Source: Bacteroidetes bacterium UBA4009
GTDB taxonomy: Bacteria; Bacteroidota; Bacteroidia; NS11-12g; UBA9320
Length of the DNA stretch: 6,028 bases
Direction of reading: 5' to 3'
NCBI GenBank assembly: GCA_002384205.1
Contig: DGBH01000188.1
Span: forward strand, 3,774-9,801
Position numbers and translations under genes: made by a program. Under the pieces are notes generated by a model that was given only the letters and a program-made list of their open reading frames with translations, did not search any database and had not been told where the DNA came from. Every line of letters starts with the position of its first letter. Position 1 is the stretch's first letter. This document shows positions 1-6,028 of the stretch, piece after piece.

Positions 1-93
1 TATGTTTTCTTAGAATTGTACAAAAGAAATAATCTGCTTGTTAAAGTAGGTCTATATACGCGTGCAAATGAACAACTTATATGCCACAAATAA
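1..93 (+). CDS. possible 3' end of an unidentified gene entering from the left
   Basis: Reading frame 1 is open from the first base to a TAA at 91-93 and gives 30 residues (YVFLELYKRNNLLVKVGLY, then TRANEQLICHK). The mix of charged, aliphatic and aromatic residues looks more protein-like than the surrounding AT-rich sequence. An open stretch of 30 codons at a window edge can easily arise by chance. I do not recognise a family, and no domain can be named from so short a tail. If real, the gene is on the same strand as the MCE-domain gene but separated from it by about 320 bp, so the two are unlikely to form a tight operon. Confidence 0.3.
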   Translation, partial: YVFLELYKRNNLLVKVGLYTRANEQLICHK

Positions 94-412
94 AGTCTTC
101 CATGCGAGAATATCATTATTTCTAATGTCGCTTTCGATGGTAATAAGTTCTTATGCTTTAAACAGACTAAAATTATCGATAAAGTTAAGCCCCAGAGAGG
201 TTAAGTACGTAGTTAGAAAAAAGGTAATACCACTGTTTGAAGAGATAAGTATGTCGTCAGGGGTTTCTATAATGTTATTCATAACGCATTTAAAAAAAAG
301 AAATGCTTCTAGTCAATGAAAAGATTTACTAATGAATTGCTTCTGATATATTTGAAGTCTTATTCAATTGTAAGAAAAAATAAAGTCTTAAAATCAATAG
401 TATAAAATAGAA
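94..412. other. apparently non-coding AT-rich stretch before the MCE gene
   Basis: About 320 bp without a convincing gene. One frame (62-319) is open from a GTG and would give 85 residues with one hydrophobic stretch (ISLFLMSLSMVISSYAL). It has no recognisable motif, would overlap the possible upstream gene tail in another frame, and is rich in the residues that AT-rich DNA gives by chance. No RNA gene, repeat or strong terminator hairpin was seen. The only signal is a possible promoter near its right end (325-354). Confidence 0.5.
325..354 (+). promoter_or_regulatory. candidate Bacteroidetes-type promoter for the MCE gene
   Basis: TATATTTG at 347-354 fits the Bacteroidetes -7 consensus TAnnTTTG. 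Eighteen bases upstream lies TTTA (325-328), a one-base mismatch to the -33 element TTTG. Transcription from here would start about 50 nt before the ATG at 413, giving an A-rich leader (aaaaaataaag, tataaaatagaa) typical of this phylum. The -7 match is good and the -33 match is weak. In AT-rich DNA an eight-base motif with two free positions will occur by chance fairly often. Confidence 0.35.
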
Positions 413-1369
413 ATGAAGATAACAAAGGAAACAAAAGTGGGAATTTTAACGGCAATAGCGATTGCCATATTAGCTTTTGGATACAATTTTATGAAGGGAC
501 AGGATATGTTCACCAAATCAAATGAGTACTTTGGAAAGTATGATAGAATAGAGGGGTTATTTAAAAGCAATCCTGTACTTATAAATGGTTACAAAGTAGG
601 GAGTGTTACTTCTATAACTATGGATAGAAACGATAGTTTTAGATTAACTGTGGGGATCACTATTCCCGATGATATTAAGTTGCCTAAAAATTCTATCATG
701 AAAATAGTAAATAACGATATGATAGGAAGTAAAGCCATTGAAATTATTTTCGGAAATAGCACTGAACTAGCTATTACCGGCGATTTTTTGGTGGCCGAGC
801 AAGATCAAGGTATTGCCCAAGCGGTTAGTGGTGTTCTTGAACCGCTTACAAAAAGTGTCAATTCTGTATTGGGGAATATTGATACGGCGATATCGGGGGC
901 TGACTTAGAGGGTACATTAAAAGATGCATCATTAGCCTTAAAAGCATTTAAAGAAACTGCAGATAAGTTAAATAAGCTATTAGATGGTAAAGACCGAGAT
1001 ATATCAGCTATTTTAACCAATGTGCAAACAACAACGGCGGGATTAAAGGGGTTAACTCCTAAGATTGACGGAATCTTGACCGAAATAAATGCCACTACAA
1101 AGGAAATTAGTGCGATTGAGTTTAATGCGTTGGCTACGCAAGTGAAAAGCTTGAGTGAGGAACTGGAGAAAACTACTAAGGCAATAAATGGCAAAGACGG
1201 AACGCTTGGGATGCTAGTTAATGACAAGGAAATGTATAATAAACTTGATACAACGGTTGGCAAATTAAAGTCACTACTTGAGGATATTGAGCAATACCCG
1301 CGCAGATATACGGGTGTAACCGAACGCCAGCGCAAGAAAGGGGATAAAGAGAAAGAAGCAGGTAATTAA
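413..1369 (+). CDS. MCE-domain (MlaD-like) membrane-anchored lipid-transport protein
   Basis: The 318-residue protein has the standard MlaD/Mce layout. A short basic N-terminus (MKITKETKVG) leads into one uncleaved membrane helix (about residues 9-26). A beta-rich MCE domain (about 37-116) follows, with the recognisable segments IEGLFKSNPVLINGYKVGSV and NDMIGSKAIEI. A long, mostly alpha-helical tail (about 135-292) is probably coiled coil, and the C-terminus is highly charged (RQRKKGDKEKEAGN). In the family, MCE proteins form hexameric rings that bind lipid between inner and outer membrane and work with an MlaE permease and MlaF ATPase; neither is in this window. The start is supported by the anchor beginning immediately after it and by the A-rich leader. 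Phospholipid trafficking is inferred from the family; the actual substrate is unknown. I call it MlaD-like rather than mlaD because no Mla partners are seen. Confidence 0.88.
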   Translation: MKITKETKVGILTAIAIAILAFGYNFMKGQDMFTKSNEYFGKYDRIEGLFKSNPVLINGYKVGSVTSITMDRNDSFRLTVGITIPDDIKLPKNSIMKIVNNDMIGSKAIEIIFGNSTELAITGDFLVAEQDQGIAQAVSGVLEPLTKSVNSVLGNIDTAISGADLEGTLKDASLALKAFKETADKLNKLLDGKDRDISAILTNVQTTTAGLKGLTPKIDGILTEINATTKEISAIEFNALATQVKSLSEELEKTTKAINGKDGTLGMLVNDKEMYNKLDTTVGKLKSLLEDIEQYPRRYTGVTERQRKKGDKEKEAGN

Positions 1370-1371
1370 AT

Positions 1372-1390
1372 AGAGACTTGTTGATTCTCT
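1372..1390. terminator. weak inverted repeat in the convergent gap; possible bidirectional terminator
   Basis: The 29-bp gap between the stop codons of the MCE gene (+) and pyrD (-) contains AGAGA (1372-1376) and TCTCT (1386-1390), a perfect 5-bp stem with a 9-nt loop. Its position between two convergent genes is where a shared terminator would sit. The stem is short, and neither strand has a long U-run straight after it, so this is a weak call based mainly on position. Confidence 0.25.
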
Positions 1391-1398
1391 TTAAAGGG

Positions 1399-2412
1399 TT
1401 AATTTAAACTTCCCAACTCTTTTACCAAACCGGGACCAGTATATATAAACCCAGTATAAATTTCTATTAAGTTAGCTCCTGCATCCAATTTGGATTGCCC
1501 GCTAGTGGCATCTTCTATCCCTCCTACGCCTATAATGGTCATCTCAGATTTAGAACGTATATGCTTCACAAATGAGTTAGATATTCCTAAAATCGGAGCG
1601 CCACTTATGCCGCCATCTCCTATTTCTATGACGAGTTTTTTGTTGCTATTTTTAAGAAGAGTTCTATCAATACTGGTGTTTGTAGCGACAATTCCTTCAA
1701 AGGCAATCTCTTTTTGTAGTTCCACTATCTCGTCTAGCATATCATAGGTTAAGTCTGGAGCTATTTTGAGATAAAGCGGTTTCCAGTTCTCTTTCGTTTT
1801 TCGAATGTCGAGTAATGCCGATATTATTTTCTTTAGTTCTGCTTTGTTTTGAAGTTCTCTTAGATTAGGCGTGTTTGGAGAACTTACATTGACAATAAAA
1901 AAATCGGCAAGATGATAGAGCTCGTCATAGCATTTCACATAGTCGTCTACGGCATTCTCATTAGGTGTTGTTTTATTCTTGCCGATGTTTACACCAATTT
2001 GCATATCACAATTTGGATGTGTTTTTCGGAACGTCTCTAAGCGTTTTCGTAGTGATTTTAACCCCTCATTATTAAAACCCATTCGATTGATTATCGCTCT
2101 ATCTTTTGTTAGCCTAAATAAACGTGGCTGCGGATTGCCGCTTTGTGGCTTAGGGGTTACGGTTCCCACTTCTATAAAACCAAAGTTAAGCGTATACAAT
2201 TCATTCAAAAATTTACCGTCTTTATCAAATCCCGCTGCAAGACCTACTTTATTTTTAAAAGATAGCCCGTCTACAGAAACAGGGTTATCCGCAAACTGAA
2301 AGCTAGTTCTAACGAAAGGAAACTTGCTTGCCATCTTAAATAGTCTCATAGTAGTGTAATGAGCTTTTTCTGGAGATAGCAGAAAAAATAGACTTCGAAG
2401 TACAGAATACAT
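1399..2412 (-). CDS. pyrD: quinone-dependent dihydroorotate dehydrogenase (class 2)
   Basis: Class 2 DHODH oxidises (S)-dihydroorotate to orotate, the fourth step of pyrimidine synthesis, with FMN as cofactor and membrane quinone as electron acceptor. The 337-residue product has the usual length for the family. The N-terminal helical segment typical of class 2 (MYSVLRSLFFLLSPEKAHY) forms the membrane-facing quinone tunnel. Then come the FMN-site segment GLAAGFDKDG (57-66), EVGTVTPKPQ with the PRLFR motif (81-100), NRMGFNN (109-115) and GVNIGKNK (140-147). NVSSPNTPNLR (175-185) carries Ser178 at the catalytic-base position that marks class 2; class 1 enzymes use Cys. LKIAPDL (215-221), ATNTSIDR (243-250), GVGGI (295-299) and YTGFIYTGPGLV (319-330) complete the FMN/phosphate site. 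The start gives an N-terminus that aligns with E. coli PyrD from memory. The gene faces away from sdhCAB and converges on the MCE gene. Confidence 0.97.
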   Translation of the reverse strand: MYSVLRSLFFLLSPEKAHYTTMRLFKMASKFPFVRTSFQFADNPVSVDGLSFKNKVGLAAGFDKDGKFLNELYTLNFGFIEVGTVTPKPQSGNPQPRLFRLTKDRAIINRMGFNNEGLKSLRKRLETFRKTHPNCDMQIGVNIGKNKTTPNENAVDDYVKCYDELYHLADFFIVNVSSPNTPNLRELQNKAELKKIISALLDIRKTKENWKPLYLKIAPDLTYDMLDEIVELQKEIAFEGIVATNTSIDRTLLKNSNKKLVIEIGDGGISGAPILGISNSFVKHIRSKSEMTIIGVGGIEDATSGQSKLDAGANLIEIYTGFIYTGPGLVKELGSLN

Positions 2413-2415
2413 AGG

Positions 2416-2424
2416 TGCAAATGT
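2416..2424 (-). promoter_or_regulatory. weak candidate -7 element for pyrD
   Basis: Read on the minus strand the sequence is CACATTTGC, one mismatch (C for T at the first base) from TAnnTTTGC. It lies only 3 bp before the pyrD ATG, so it would give a transcript beginning at or inside the annotated start. No TTG lies 17-23 bp upstream on the minus strand. Both points argue against it, and the true pyrD promoter may be elsewhere in the intergenic region. Confidence 0.15.
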
Positions 2425-2493
2425 GGTAGCTTTTTAGGCTAAAAAAAAAGTTAACTTCATTCTTGGGAGTAAATGTGAATTACTAATTAAATA

Positions 2494-2603
2494 TACTAGT
2501 CTAATAGTTAGTTTTAAGAAGGAAACTATCTTGAGTAATTTCCAACTGCAAGGTGGTGCGTGGATTTTACGCTTGTATTTGTTAAACGGAGAATAGACTA
2601 GTA
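2494..2603. repeat. 10-bp perfect inverted repeat flanking 90 bp
   Basis: TACTAGTCTA (2494-2503) and its exact reverse complement TAGACTAGTA (2594-2603) have centres exactly 100 bp apart. Each arm contains the palindrome ACTAGT. Between the arms are smaller inverted repeats: ATAGTT/AACTAT (2504-2509/2524-2529), GGAAA/TTTCC (2521-2525/2539-2543) and GCGT/ACGC (2558-2561/2569-2572). The first two share bases 2524-2525 and cannot both form. No U-run follows the outer stem on either strand, and no target-site duplication is evident. The arms lie about 80 bp from the pyrD start and about 70 bp from the sdhC -33 element. The repeat is seen directly; its function is unknown. Confidence 0.55.
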
Positions 2604-2675
2604 GCCATATAATAAGGGTTTAAGGTATTTAGATATATTCCATACGGAGATAAAGTGTTGTTTTCTTTATTTTTT

Positions 2676-2709
2676 TTGCAGCCTCTTCTGAACACAATGT
2701 TAAATTTGC
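2676..2709 (+). promoter_or_regulatory. Bacteroidetes-type promoter for sdhCAB
   Basis: TAAATTTGC at 2701-2709 is a full match to the Bacteroidetes -7 consensus TAnnTTTG(C). TTG at 2676-2678, at the end of a T-tract, serves as the -33 element with a 22-bp spacer, within the 17-23 bp range I recall for Flavobacterium promoters. Transcription should start near 2714-2716, only about 12-14 nt before the sdhC ATG. The leader would be very short and A/T-rich (ttatataaatcaat), with no Shine-Dalgarno sequence. Confidence 0.6.
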
Positions 2710-2727
2710 TGTTATATAAATCAATAT

Positions 2728-3423
2728 ATGTCTAGCAAAAAACAAGGTTTGTCGAGTATTGGGAAAAAGGTGGTTATGGCACTCACTGGATTCTTCCTAA
2801 TGTTTTTTTTACTGCAACATTTAAGTATCAATCTACTCTCTGTATTTAGCGCTGATTCTTTCAATGAAGTTTCGCATTTTATGGGAAATAATCAGTTGGT
2901 TCAATGGGTACTTCAGCCAGTACTTATCTTCTCAGTTGTTTTTCATTTTATATGGGGAATGAAGCTAGAATATGAAAATAGTCAAGCGCGAAACATTAAG
3001 TATGCAAAGTTTAATGGCGGCGCTAACGCATCTTGGATGAGTCGTAATATGATTATTTCAGGCCTTGCTGTATTGGCATTTTTAGCACTTCATTTTTATG
3101 ATTTTTGGATACCAGAAATTATCACGAAGTATCGCGTTGGAGACACCAGTGGTTTAATAGAAGGAACTCAAAATTTTAGATATCATGAAGAGTTAGTACA
3201 CAAATTTGCCCACCAACCATGGAGAGTATTCTTATATGTTCTTTCTTTCGTGATGCTTTCACTTCACCTTTTGCACGGGTTTCAATCGTCATTTCAGTCT
3301 GTAGGGTTTAATCATACTAAGTATACTCCGGTAATTAAAATCTTAGGAAATATTTTTGCGATTGCTATACCCTTAGGATTCATCTTTATTGCAATTTATC
3401 ATTACAACGTTCATCCACATTAA
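2728..3423 (+). CDS. sdhC: succinate dehydrogenase cytochrome b558 subunit (membrane anchor)
   Basis: This is the membrane anchor of complex II, binding two b-type hemes and the quinone. At 231 residues it is the single-subunit (type B, Bacillus/Wolinella-like) anchor rather than the two-protein SdhC/SdhD anchor, and no sdhD is present. Five hydrophobic helices are visible at about 14-36, 59-78, 108-127, 164-185 and 203-224. Histidines sit inside the first four: His31 (LLQHLS), His73 (VVFHFIWG), His122 (ALHFYDFW) and His180 or His183 (LHLLHGF). This is the pattern expected for bis-His ligation of two hemes. SHFMG and SWMSRNMI are stretches I associate with flavobacterial members (b558 family). 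The ATG at 2728 is chosen because a short polar basic N-terminus then precedes helix 1 and the promoter lies directly upstream. It is the first gene of sdhCAB, with sdhA 23 bp downstream. Homologues can also act as fumarate reductase anchors, but an aerobic succinate dehydrogenase role is more likely in Flavobacteriaceae. Confidence 0.95.
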   Translation: MSSKKQGLSSIGKKVVMALTGFFLMFFLLQHLSINLLSVFSADSFNEVSHFMGNNQLVQWVLQPVLIFSVVFHFIWGMKLEYENSQARNIKYAKFNGGANASWMSRNMIISGLAVLAFLALHFYDFWIPEIITKYRVGDTSGLIEGTQNFRYHEELVHKFAHQPWRVFLYVLSFVMLSLHLLHGFQSSFQSVGFNHTKYTPVIKILGNIFAIAIPLGFIFIAIYHYNVHPH

Positions 3424-3446
3424 TTCATAAGTAGATATTTAATCAA

Positions 3447-5459
3447 ATGGCATTAAACGGAAATATACCATCAGGTCCTATAAAAGATAAATGGACATCC
3501 TACAAGGATCATCTCAATCTTGTAAACCCTGCTAATAAAAGGAATATTGATATTATTATAGTAGGTACGGGTCTTGCAGGCGGCAGCGCCGCTGCAACTC
3601 TTGCTGAACAAGGATATAATGTAAAAGCATTTTGCTACCAAGATTCACCTAGACGAGCGCATTCTATTGCAGCGCAAGGTGGAATAAATGCAGCCAAAAA
3701 TTACCAAGGTGACGGCGATTCTACCTACCGCCTTTTTTACGACACCGTAAAGGGAGGAGATTATAGAAGTAGAGAAGCCAATGTGCACAGACTTGCAGAG
3801 GTAAGTGCAAATATTATTGATCAATGTGTGGCTCAAGGTGTACCTTTTGCTCGAGATTATGGAGGGTTATTGGATAATCGTTCATTTGGTGGAGTGCTGG
3901 TTTCTAGAACTTTTTATGCGAAAGGACAAACTGGTCAACAATTATTATTAGGTGCCTATTCTGCTATGAACCGTCAAATCGCTCGTGGTAAAATAACGAT
4001 GTATAATCGCCATGAAATGCTGGATGTGGTAGTTGTAGATGGTAAAGCACGTGGTATTATCGCCCGTAATCTAGTGACAGGTGAAATCGAAAGACATTCG
4101 GCACACGCCGTTGTATTGGGTACAGGCGGTTACGGAAACGTATTCTTCTTAAGTACCAATGCAATGGGTAGTAACGTAAGTGCGGGATGGAAAGCACACA
4201 AAAAAGGTGCCTATTTTGCAAACCCTTGTTACACTCAAATTCACCCTACGTGTATTCCTCGAAGTGGTGATTACCAAAGTAAACTAACCCTTATGTCTGA
4301 GTCGCTAAGAAACGACGGTCGTATATGGGTGCCAGCTAAATTAGAAGACGTTGCTGCCATCAAAGCAGGAAAGCTTAAAGCTACTCAGATTGCAGAAGAA
4401 GATAGAGATTACTACTTGGAGAGAAGATATCCTGCATTTGGGAACTTGGTGCCTCGTGACGTAGCAAGTAGAGCAGCCAAAGAACGTTGTGATGCGGGTT
4501 ATGGTGTGAATGCAACAGGTGAGGCAGTTTACTTAGATTTTGCATCTGCGATTCTACGATATGGTAGAGAGCAGGCTTTACTTAAAGGCGAGTCTAGTGC
4601 TACCGATGCGCGTTTGAAAGAACTAGGTAAAGAAATCATAAAAGCAAAATACGGTAACCTATTTGACATGTATAAACAAATAGCGGCTGAAAATCCGTAC
4701 GAAACTCCGATGATGATATACCCAGCAGTTCATTATACGATGGGTGGTGTTTGGGTAGATTATAATCTTATGACTACAATACCGGGTTGTTATGCAATAG
4801 GCGAGGCTAATTTCTCTGAACATGGAGCAAATAGATTAGGAGCTTCAGCCTTAATGCAAGGTTTGGCGGATGGCTATTTTGTATTACCATACACCATCGC
4901 AGACTATTTATCTCACGATATCCGTACAGGGACAATACCAACTACGTTGCCAGAGTTTGATGCTGCGGAAAAAGAAGTGAAAGAAAGGCTTGAAGGTCTT
5001 GTCAATAATAAAGGAATTCATTCAGTAGACTATTACCACAAGCAGTTGGGTAATATTATGTGGAATAAGTGCGGAATGAGCAGAAATGAAAAAGGGCTAA
5101 AAGAAGCTATTGAAGAGATTGCCGCACTAAGAGAGGATTTCTGGAAAAATGTAAGTGTTCCAGGTAGTGCATATGAACTAAATCCGGAATTAGAAAAAGC
5201 AGGAAGAGTTGCTGATTTCTTAGAATTAGGAGAACTTTTTGCGAAAGATGCCCTAGACAGAAATGAGAGCTGCGGAGGTCATTTTAGAGAAGAATCTGTA
5301 GAAGTTGGAGGACCTCAAGATGGTGAAGCCCTTCGTGATGACGAAAACTATGCTTATGTTGCAGCATGGGAGTATAAAGGTAAACCAAGTGAGGCTGTAT
5401 TGCACAAAGAGCAATTGGAGTTTAACGATATTAAATTGACACAAAGAAGTTATAAGTAA
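3447..5459 (+). CDS. sdhA: succinate dehydrogenase flavoprotein subunit
   Basis: SdhA oxidises succinate to fumarate on covalently bound FAD at the cytoplasmic face of complex II, linking the TCA cycle to respiration. The 670-residue protein is full length for the B. subtilis/Wolinella-type subgroup. The dinucleotide-binding motif is [11 protein letters not shown] (39-49). His72 in [15 protein letters not shown] is the covalent FAD attachment site. Substrate-site residues are His266 (QIHPT), the SESLRNDGR segment (284-292), Arg337 ([10 protein letters not shown], the expected proton-shuttle arginine), His429 (PAVHYTMGG) and Arg463 (HGANRLGAS). [14 protein letters not shown] (452-465) is the conserved FAD-contact segment. 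The C-terminal domain carries [10 protein letters not shown] (607-616), seen in this subgroup in place of the ESRGAH form of proteobacterial SdhA. All key residues are intact. The 23-bp gap from sdhC lacks a Shine-Dalgarno sequence, and sdhB begins 1 bp after the stop, so the three genes are probably co-transcribed and translation of sdhA and sdhB may be coupled. Confidence 0.98.
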   Translation: MALNGNIPSGPIKDKWTSYKDHLNLVNPANKRNIDIIIVGTGLAGGSAAATLAEQGYNVKAFCYQDSPRRAHSIAAQGGINAAKNYQGDGDSTYRLFYDTVKGGDYRSREANVHRLAEVSANIIDQCVAQGVPFARDYGGLLDNRSFGGVLVSRTFYAKGQTGQQLLLGAYSAMNRQIARGKITMYNRHEMLDVVVVDGKARGIIARNLVTGEIERHSAHAVVLGTGGYGNVFFLSTNAMGSNVSAGWKAHKKGAYFANPCYTQIHPTCIPRSGDYQSKLTLMSESLRNDGRIWVPAKLEDVAAIKAGKLKATQIAEEDRDYYLERRYPAFGNLVPRDVASRAAKERCDAGYGVNATGEAVYLDFASAILRYGREQALLKGESSATDARLKELGKEIIKAKYGNLFDMYKQIAAENPYETPMMIYPAVHYTMGGVWVDYNLMTTIPGCYAIGEANFSEHGANRLGASALMQGLADGYFVLPYTIADYLSHDIRTGTIPTTLPEFDAAEKEVKERLEGLVNNKGIHSVDYYHKQLGNIMWNKCGMSRNEKGLKEAIEEIAALREDFWKNVSVPGSAYELNPELEKAGRVADFLELGELFAKDALDRNESCGGHFREESVEVGGPQDGEALRDDENYAYVAAWEYKGKPSEAVLHKEQLEFNDIKLTQRSYK

Positions 5460-5460
5460 G

Positions 5461-6028
5461 ATGAGCGAAATGAACTTAACACTCAAAATCTGGCGACAAA
5501 AAAATGCCGCAGATAAAGGTAAAATGGTAGACTATAAAGTAAATAGTATATCAGAGCATATGTCTTTCTTAGAAATGATGGATGTACTCAATGAGCAGTT
5601 AATCAATAGTGGAGATGATCCTGTTGCTTTTGACCACGATTGTAGAGAAGGAATATGCGGTAGTTGCTCTATGTTTATCAACGGAGAAGCACACGGTCCT
5701 GTAAAAGGGACTACTACGTGCCAATTACACATGCGTAGCTTCAAGGATGGCGATACTATTTATATTGAGCCGTTTAGAGCAAACGCTTTTCCTGTGATAA
5801 AAGACTTGGTTGTAAATAGAAGTTCGTTTGATAGAATTCAGCAGTCAGGAGGATTTATTTCGGTAAATACTAGTGGGAATACCCAAGATGCTAATGCGAC
5901 TGCAATCCCAAAACACGATGCAGATCTCGCTATGGATGCGGCGGCTTGCATTGGCTGTGGAGCATGTGTAGCAACGTGTAAAAATAGCAGTGCGATGCTT
6001 TTTGTAGGCGCTAAAATTTCGCAATATG
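5461..6028 (+). CDS. sdhB: succinate dehydrogenase iron-sulfur subunit (3' end beyond window)
   Basis: SdhB carries electrons from the FAD of SdhA through three Fe-S clusters to the quinone site near SdhC. The window holds 189 complete codons of a protein that is usually about 250 residues. The N-terminal ferredoxin-like domain has the 2Fe-2S ligands Cys61, Cys66, Cys69 (CREGICGSC) and Cys87 (TTTCQLH). [16 protein letters not shown] and [13 protein letters not shown] are conserved family stretches. The C-terminal domain begins with [12 protein letters not shown], giving the 4Fe-4S ligands Cys163, Cys166 and Cys169; Cys173 belongs to the next cluster's ligand set, whose remaining cysteines lie past the edge. 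The ATG at 5461 follows the sdhA stop by one base. A second in-frame ATG at codon 4 (5470) is an alternative start and would also leave the domain whole. The gene is cut by the window, not visibly broken. Confidence 0.97.
   Translation, partial: MSEMNLTLKIWRQKNAADKGKMVDYKVNSISEHMSFLEMMDVLNEQLINSGDDPVAFDHDCREGICGSCSMFINGEAHGPVKGTTTCQLHMRSFKDGDTIYIEPFRANAFPVIKDLVVNRSSFDRIQQSGGFISVNTSGNTQDANATAIPKHDADLAMDAAACIGCGACVATCKNSSAMLFVGAKISQY

Larger units (their letters stand above)
2413..2727. other. divergent intergenic region between pyrD and sdhC
   Basis: 315 bp with no convincing coding frame. Left to right it holds a weak -7-like element for pyrD on the minus strand (2416-2424), an AT-rich segment, a perfect 10-bp inverted repeat with arms at 2494-2503 and 2594-2603, small hairpins between the arms, a T-rich tract (about 2660-2677) and a good Bacteroidetes promoter for sdhC (2676-2709). 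It must contain the start signals for both transcription units. Confidence 0.7.

Noticed and set aside
62..319. 85-residue open frame on the + strand beginning with GTG
   Set aside because: No recognisable motif, a weak start, overlap with the possible gene tail ending at 93, and AT-rich composition typical of chance frames. The hydrophobic patch alone is not enough to call a small membrane protein.
805..1335. Long open frame on the - strand inside the MCE gene
   Set aside because: It is an antisense shadow of a well-supported coding sequence, with Ser/Leu/Val-rich composition and no domain.
1979..2299. Open frame on the + strand inside pyrD (also one at 1490-1747)
   Set aside because: Both lie antisense to conserved pyrD motifs and have no independent support.
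2427..2441. TAGC/GCTA inverted repeat next to an A-run (2441-2449), resembling a terminator
   Set aside because: The stem is only 4 bp. On the + strand it is followed by A rather than T, and on the - strand the T-run precedes the stem and lies upstream of pyrD. It cannot work as a normal intrinsic terminator for any gene here.
3424..3446. Looked for a missing sdhD or a separate promoter between sdhC and sdhA
   Set aside because: The gap is only 23 bp and has no TAnnTTTG element. The five-helix SdhC replaces the SdhC/SdhD pair, so nothing is missing.
5253..5744. Minus-strand open frames over the sdhA end and sdhB start (also one at 3645-3836)
   Set aside because: They are shadows of conserved sdhA and sdhB coding sequence.

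Overview
The window is an ordinary, mostly core-metabolism stretch of a low-GC Bacteroidetes chromosome, most likely a member of the Flavobacteriaceae. The reasons are: SdhC of the fused five-helix b558 type with characteristic flavobacterial stretches (FNEVSHFMG, SWMSRNMI, LHLLHGFQSSFQSVG); SdhA ending in the [14 protein letters not shown] tail; gene starts preceded by A/T-rich leaders without clear Shine-Dalgarno sequences; and a Bacteroidetes-type -7 element (TAnnTTTGC) in front of sdhC. These assignments come from recognising the proteins, not from a database search.

Layout. Bases 1-93 may hold the last 30 codons of a gene entering from the left. Bases 94-412 look non-coding, with a possible promoter just before the next gene. 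Bases 413-1369 (+) encode an MCE-domain (MlaD-like) lipid-transport protein with an N-terminal membrane anchor. It converges, with a 29-bp gap, on pyrD (1399-2412, -), the membrane-associated quinone-dependent dihydroorotate dehydrogenase. A 315-bp divergent intergenic region (2413-2727) separates pyrD from the sdhCAB operon on the + strand: sdhC (2728-3423), sdhA (3447-5459) and sdhB (5461 to the window edge, cut after 189 codons).

Functionally, sdhCAB encodes respiratory complex II: the flavoprotein SdhA oxidises succinate, the iron-sulfur protein SdhB conducts electrons, and the diheme membrane anchor SdhC passes them to (mena)quinone. PyrD, transcribed divergently, also donates electrons to the quinone pool while making orotate for pyrimidines. 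The MlaD-like protein belongs to cell-envelope lipid trafficking and has no obvious functional tie to the others.

I found no previously undescribed system here. The least explained feature is in the pyrD/sdhC intergenic region: a perfect 10-bp inverted repeat (TACTAGTCTA/TAGACTAGTA) whose arms are centred 100 bp apart, enclosing several short, partly mutually exclusive hairpins. It lies upstream of both predicted promoters. It could be a regulatory site pair, a small structured RNA, a MITE-like remnant, or chance.
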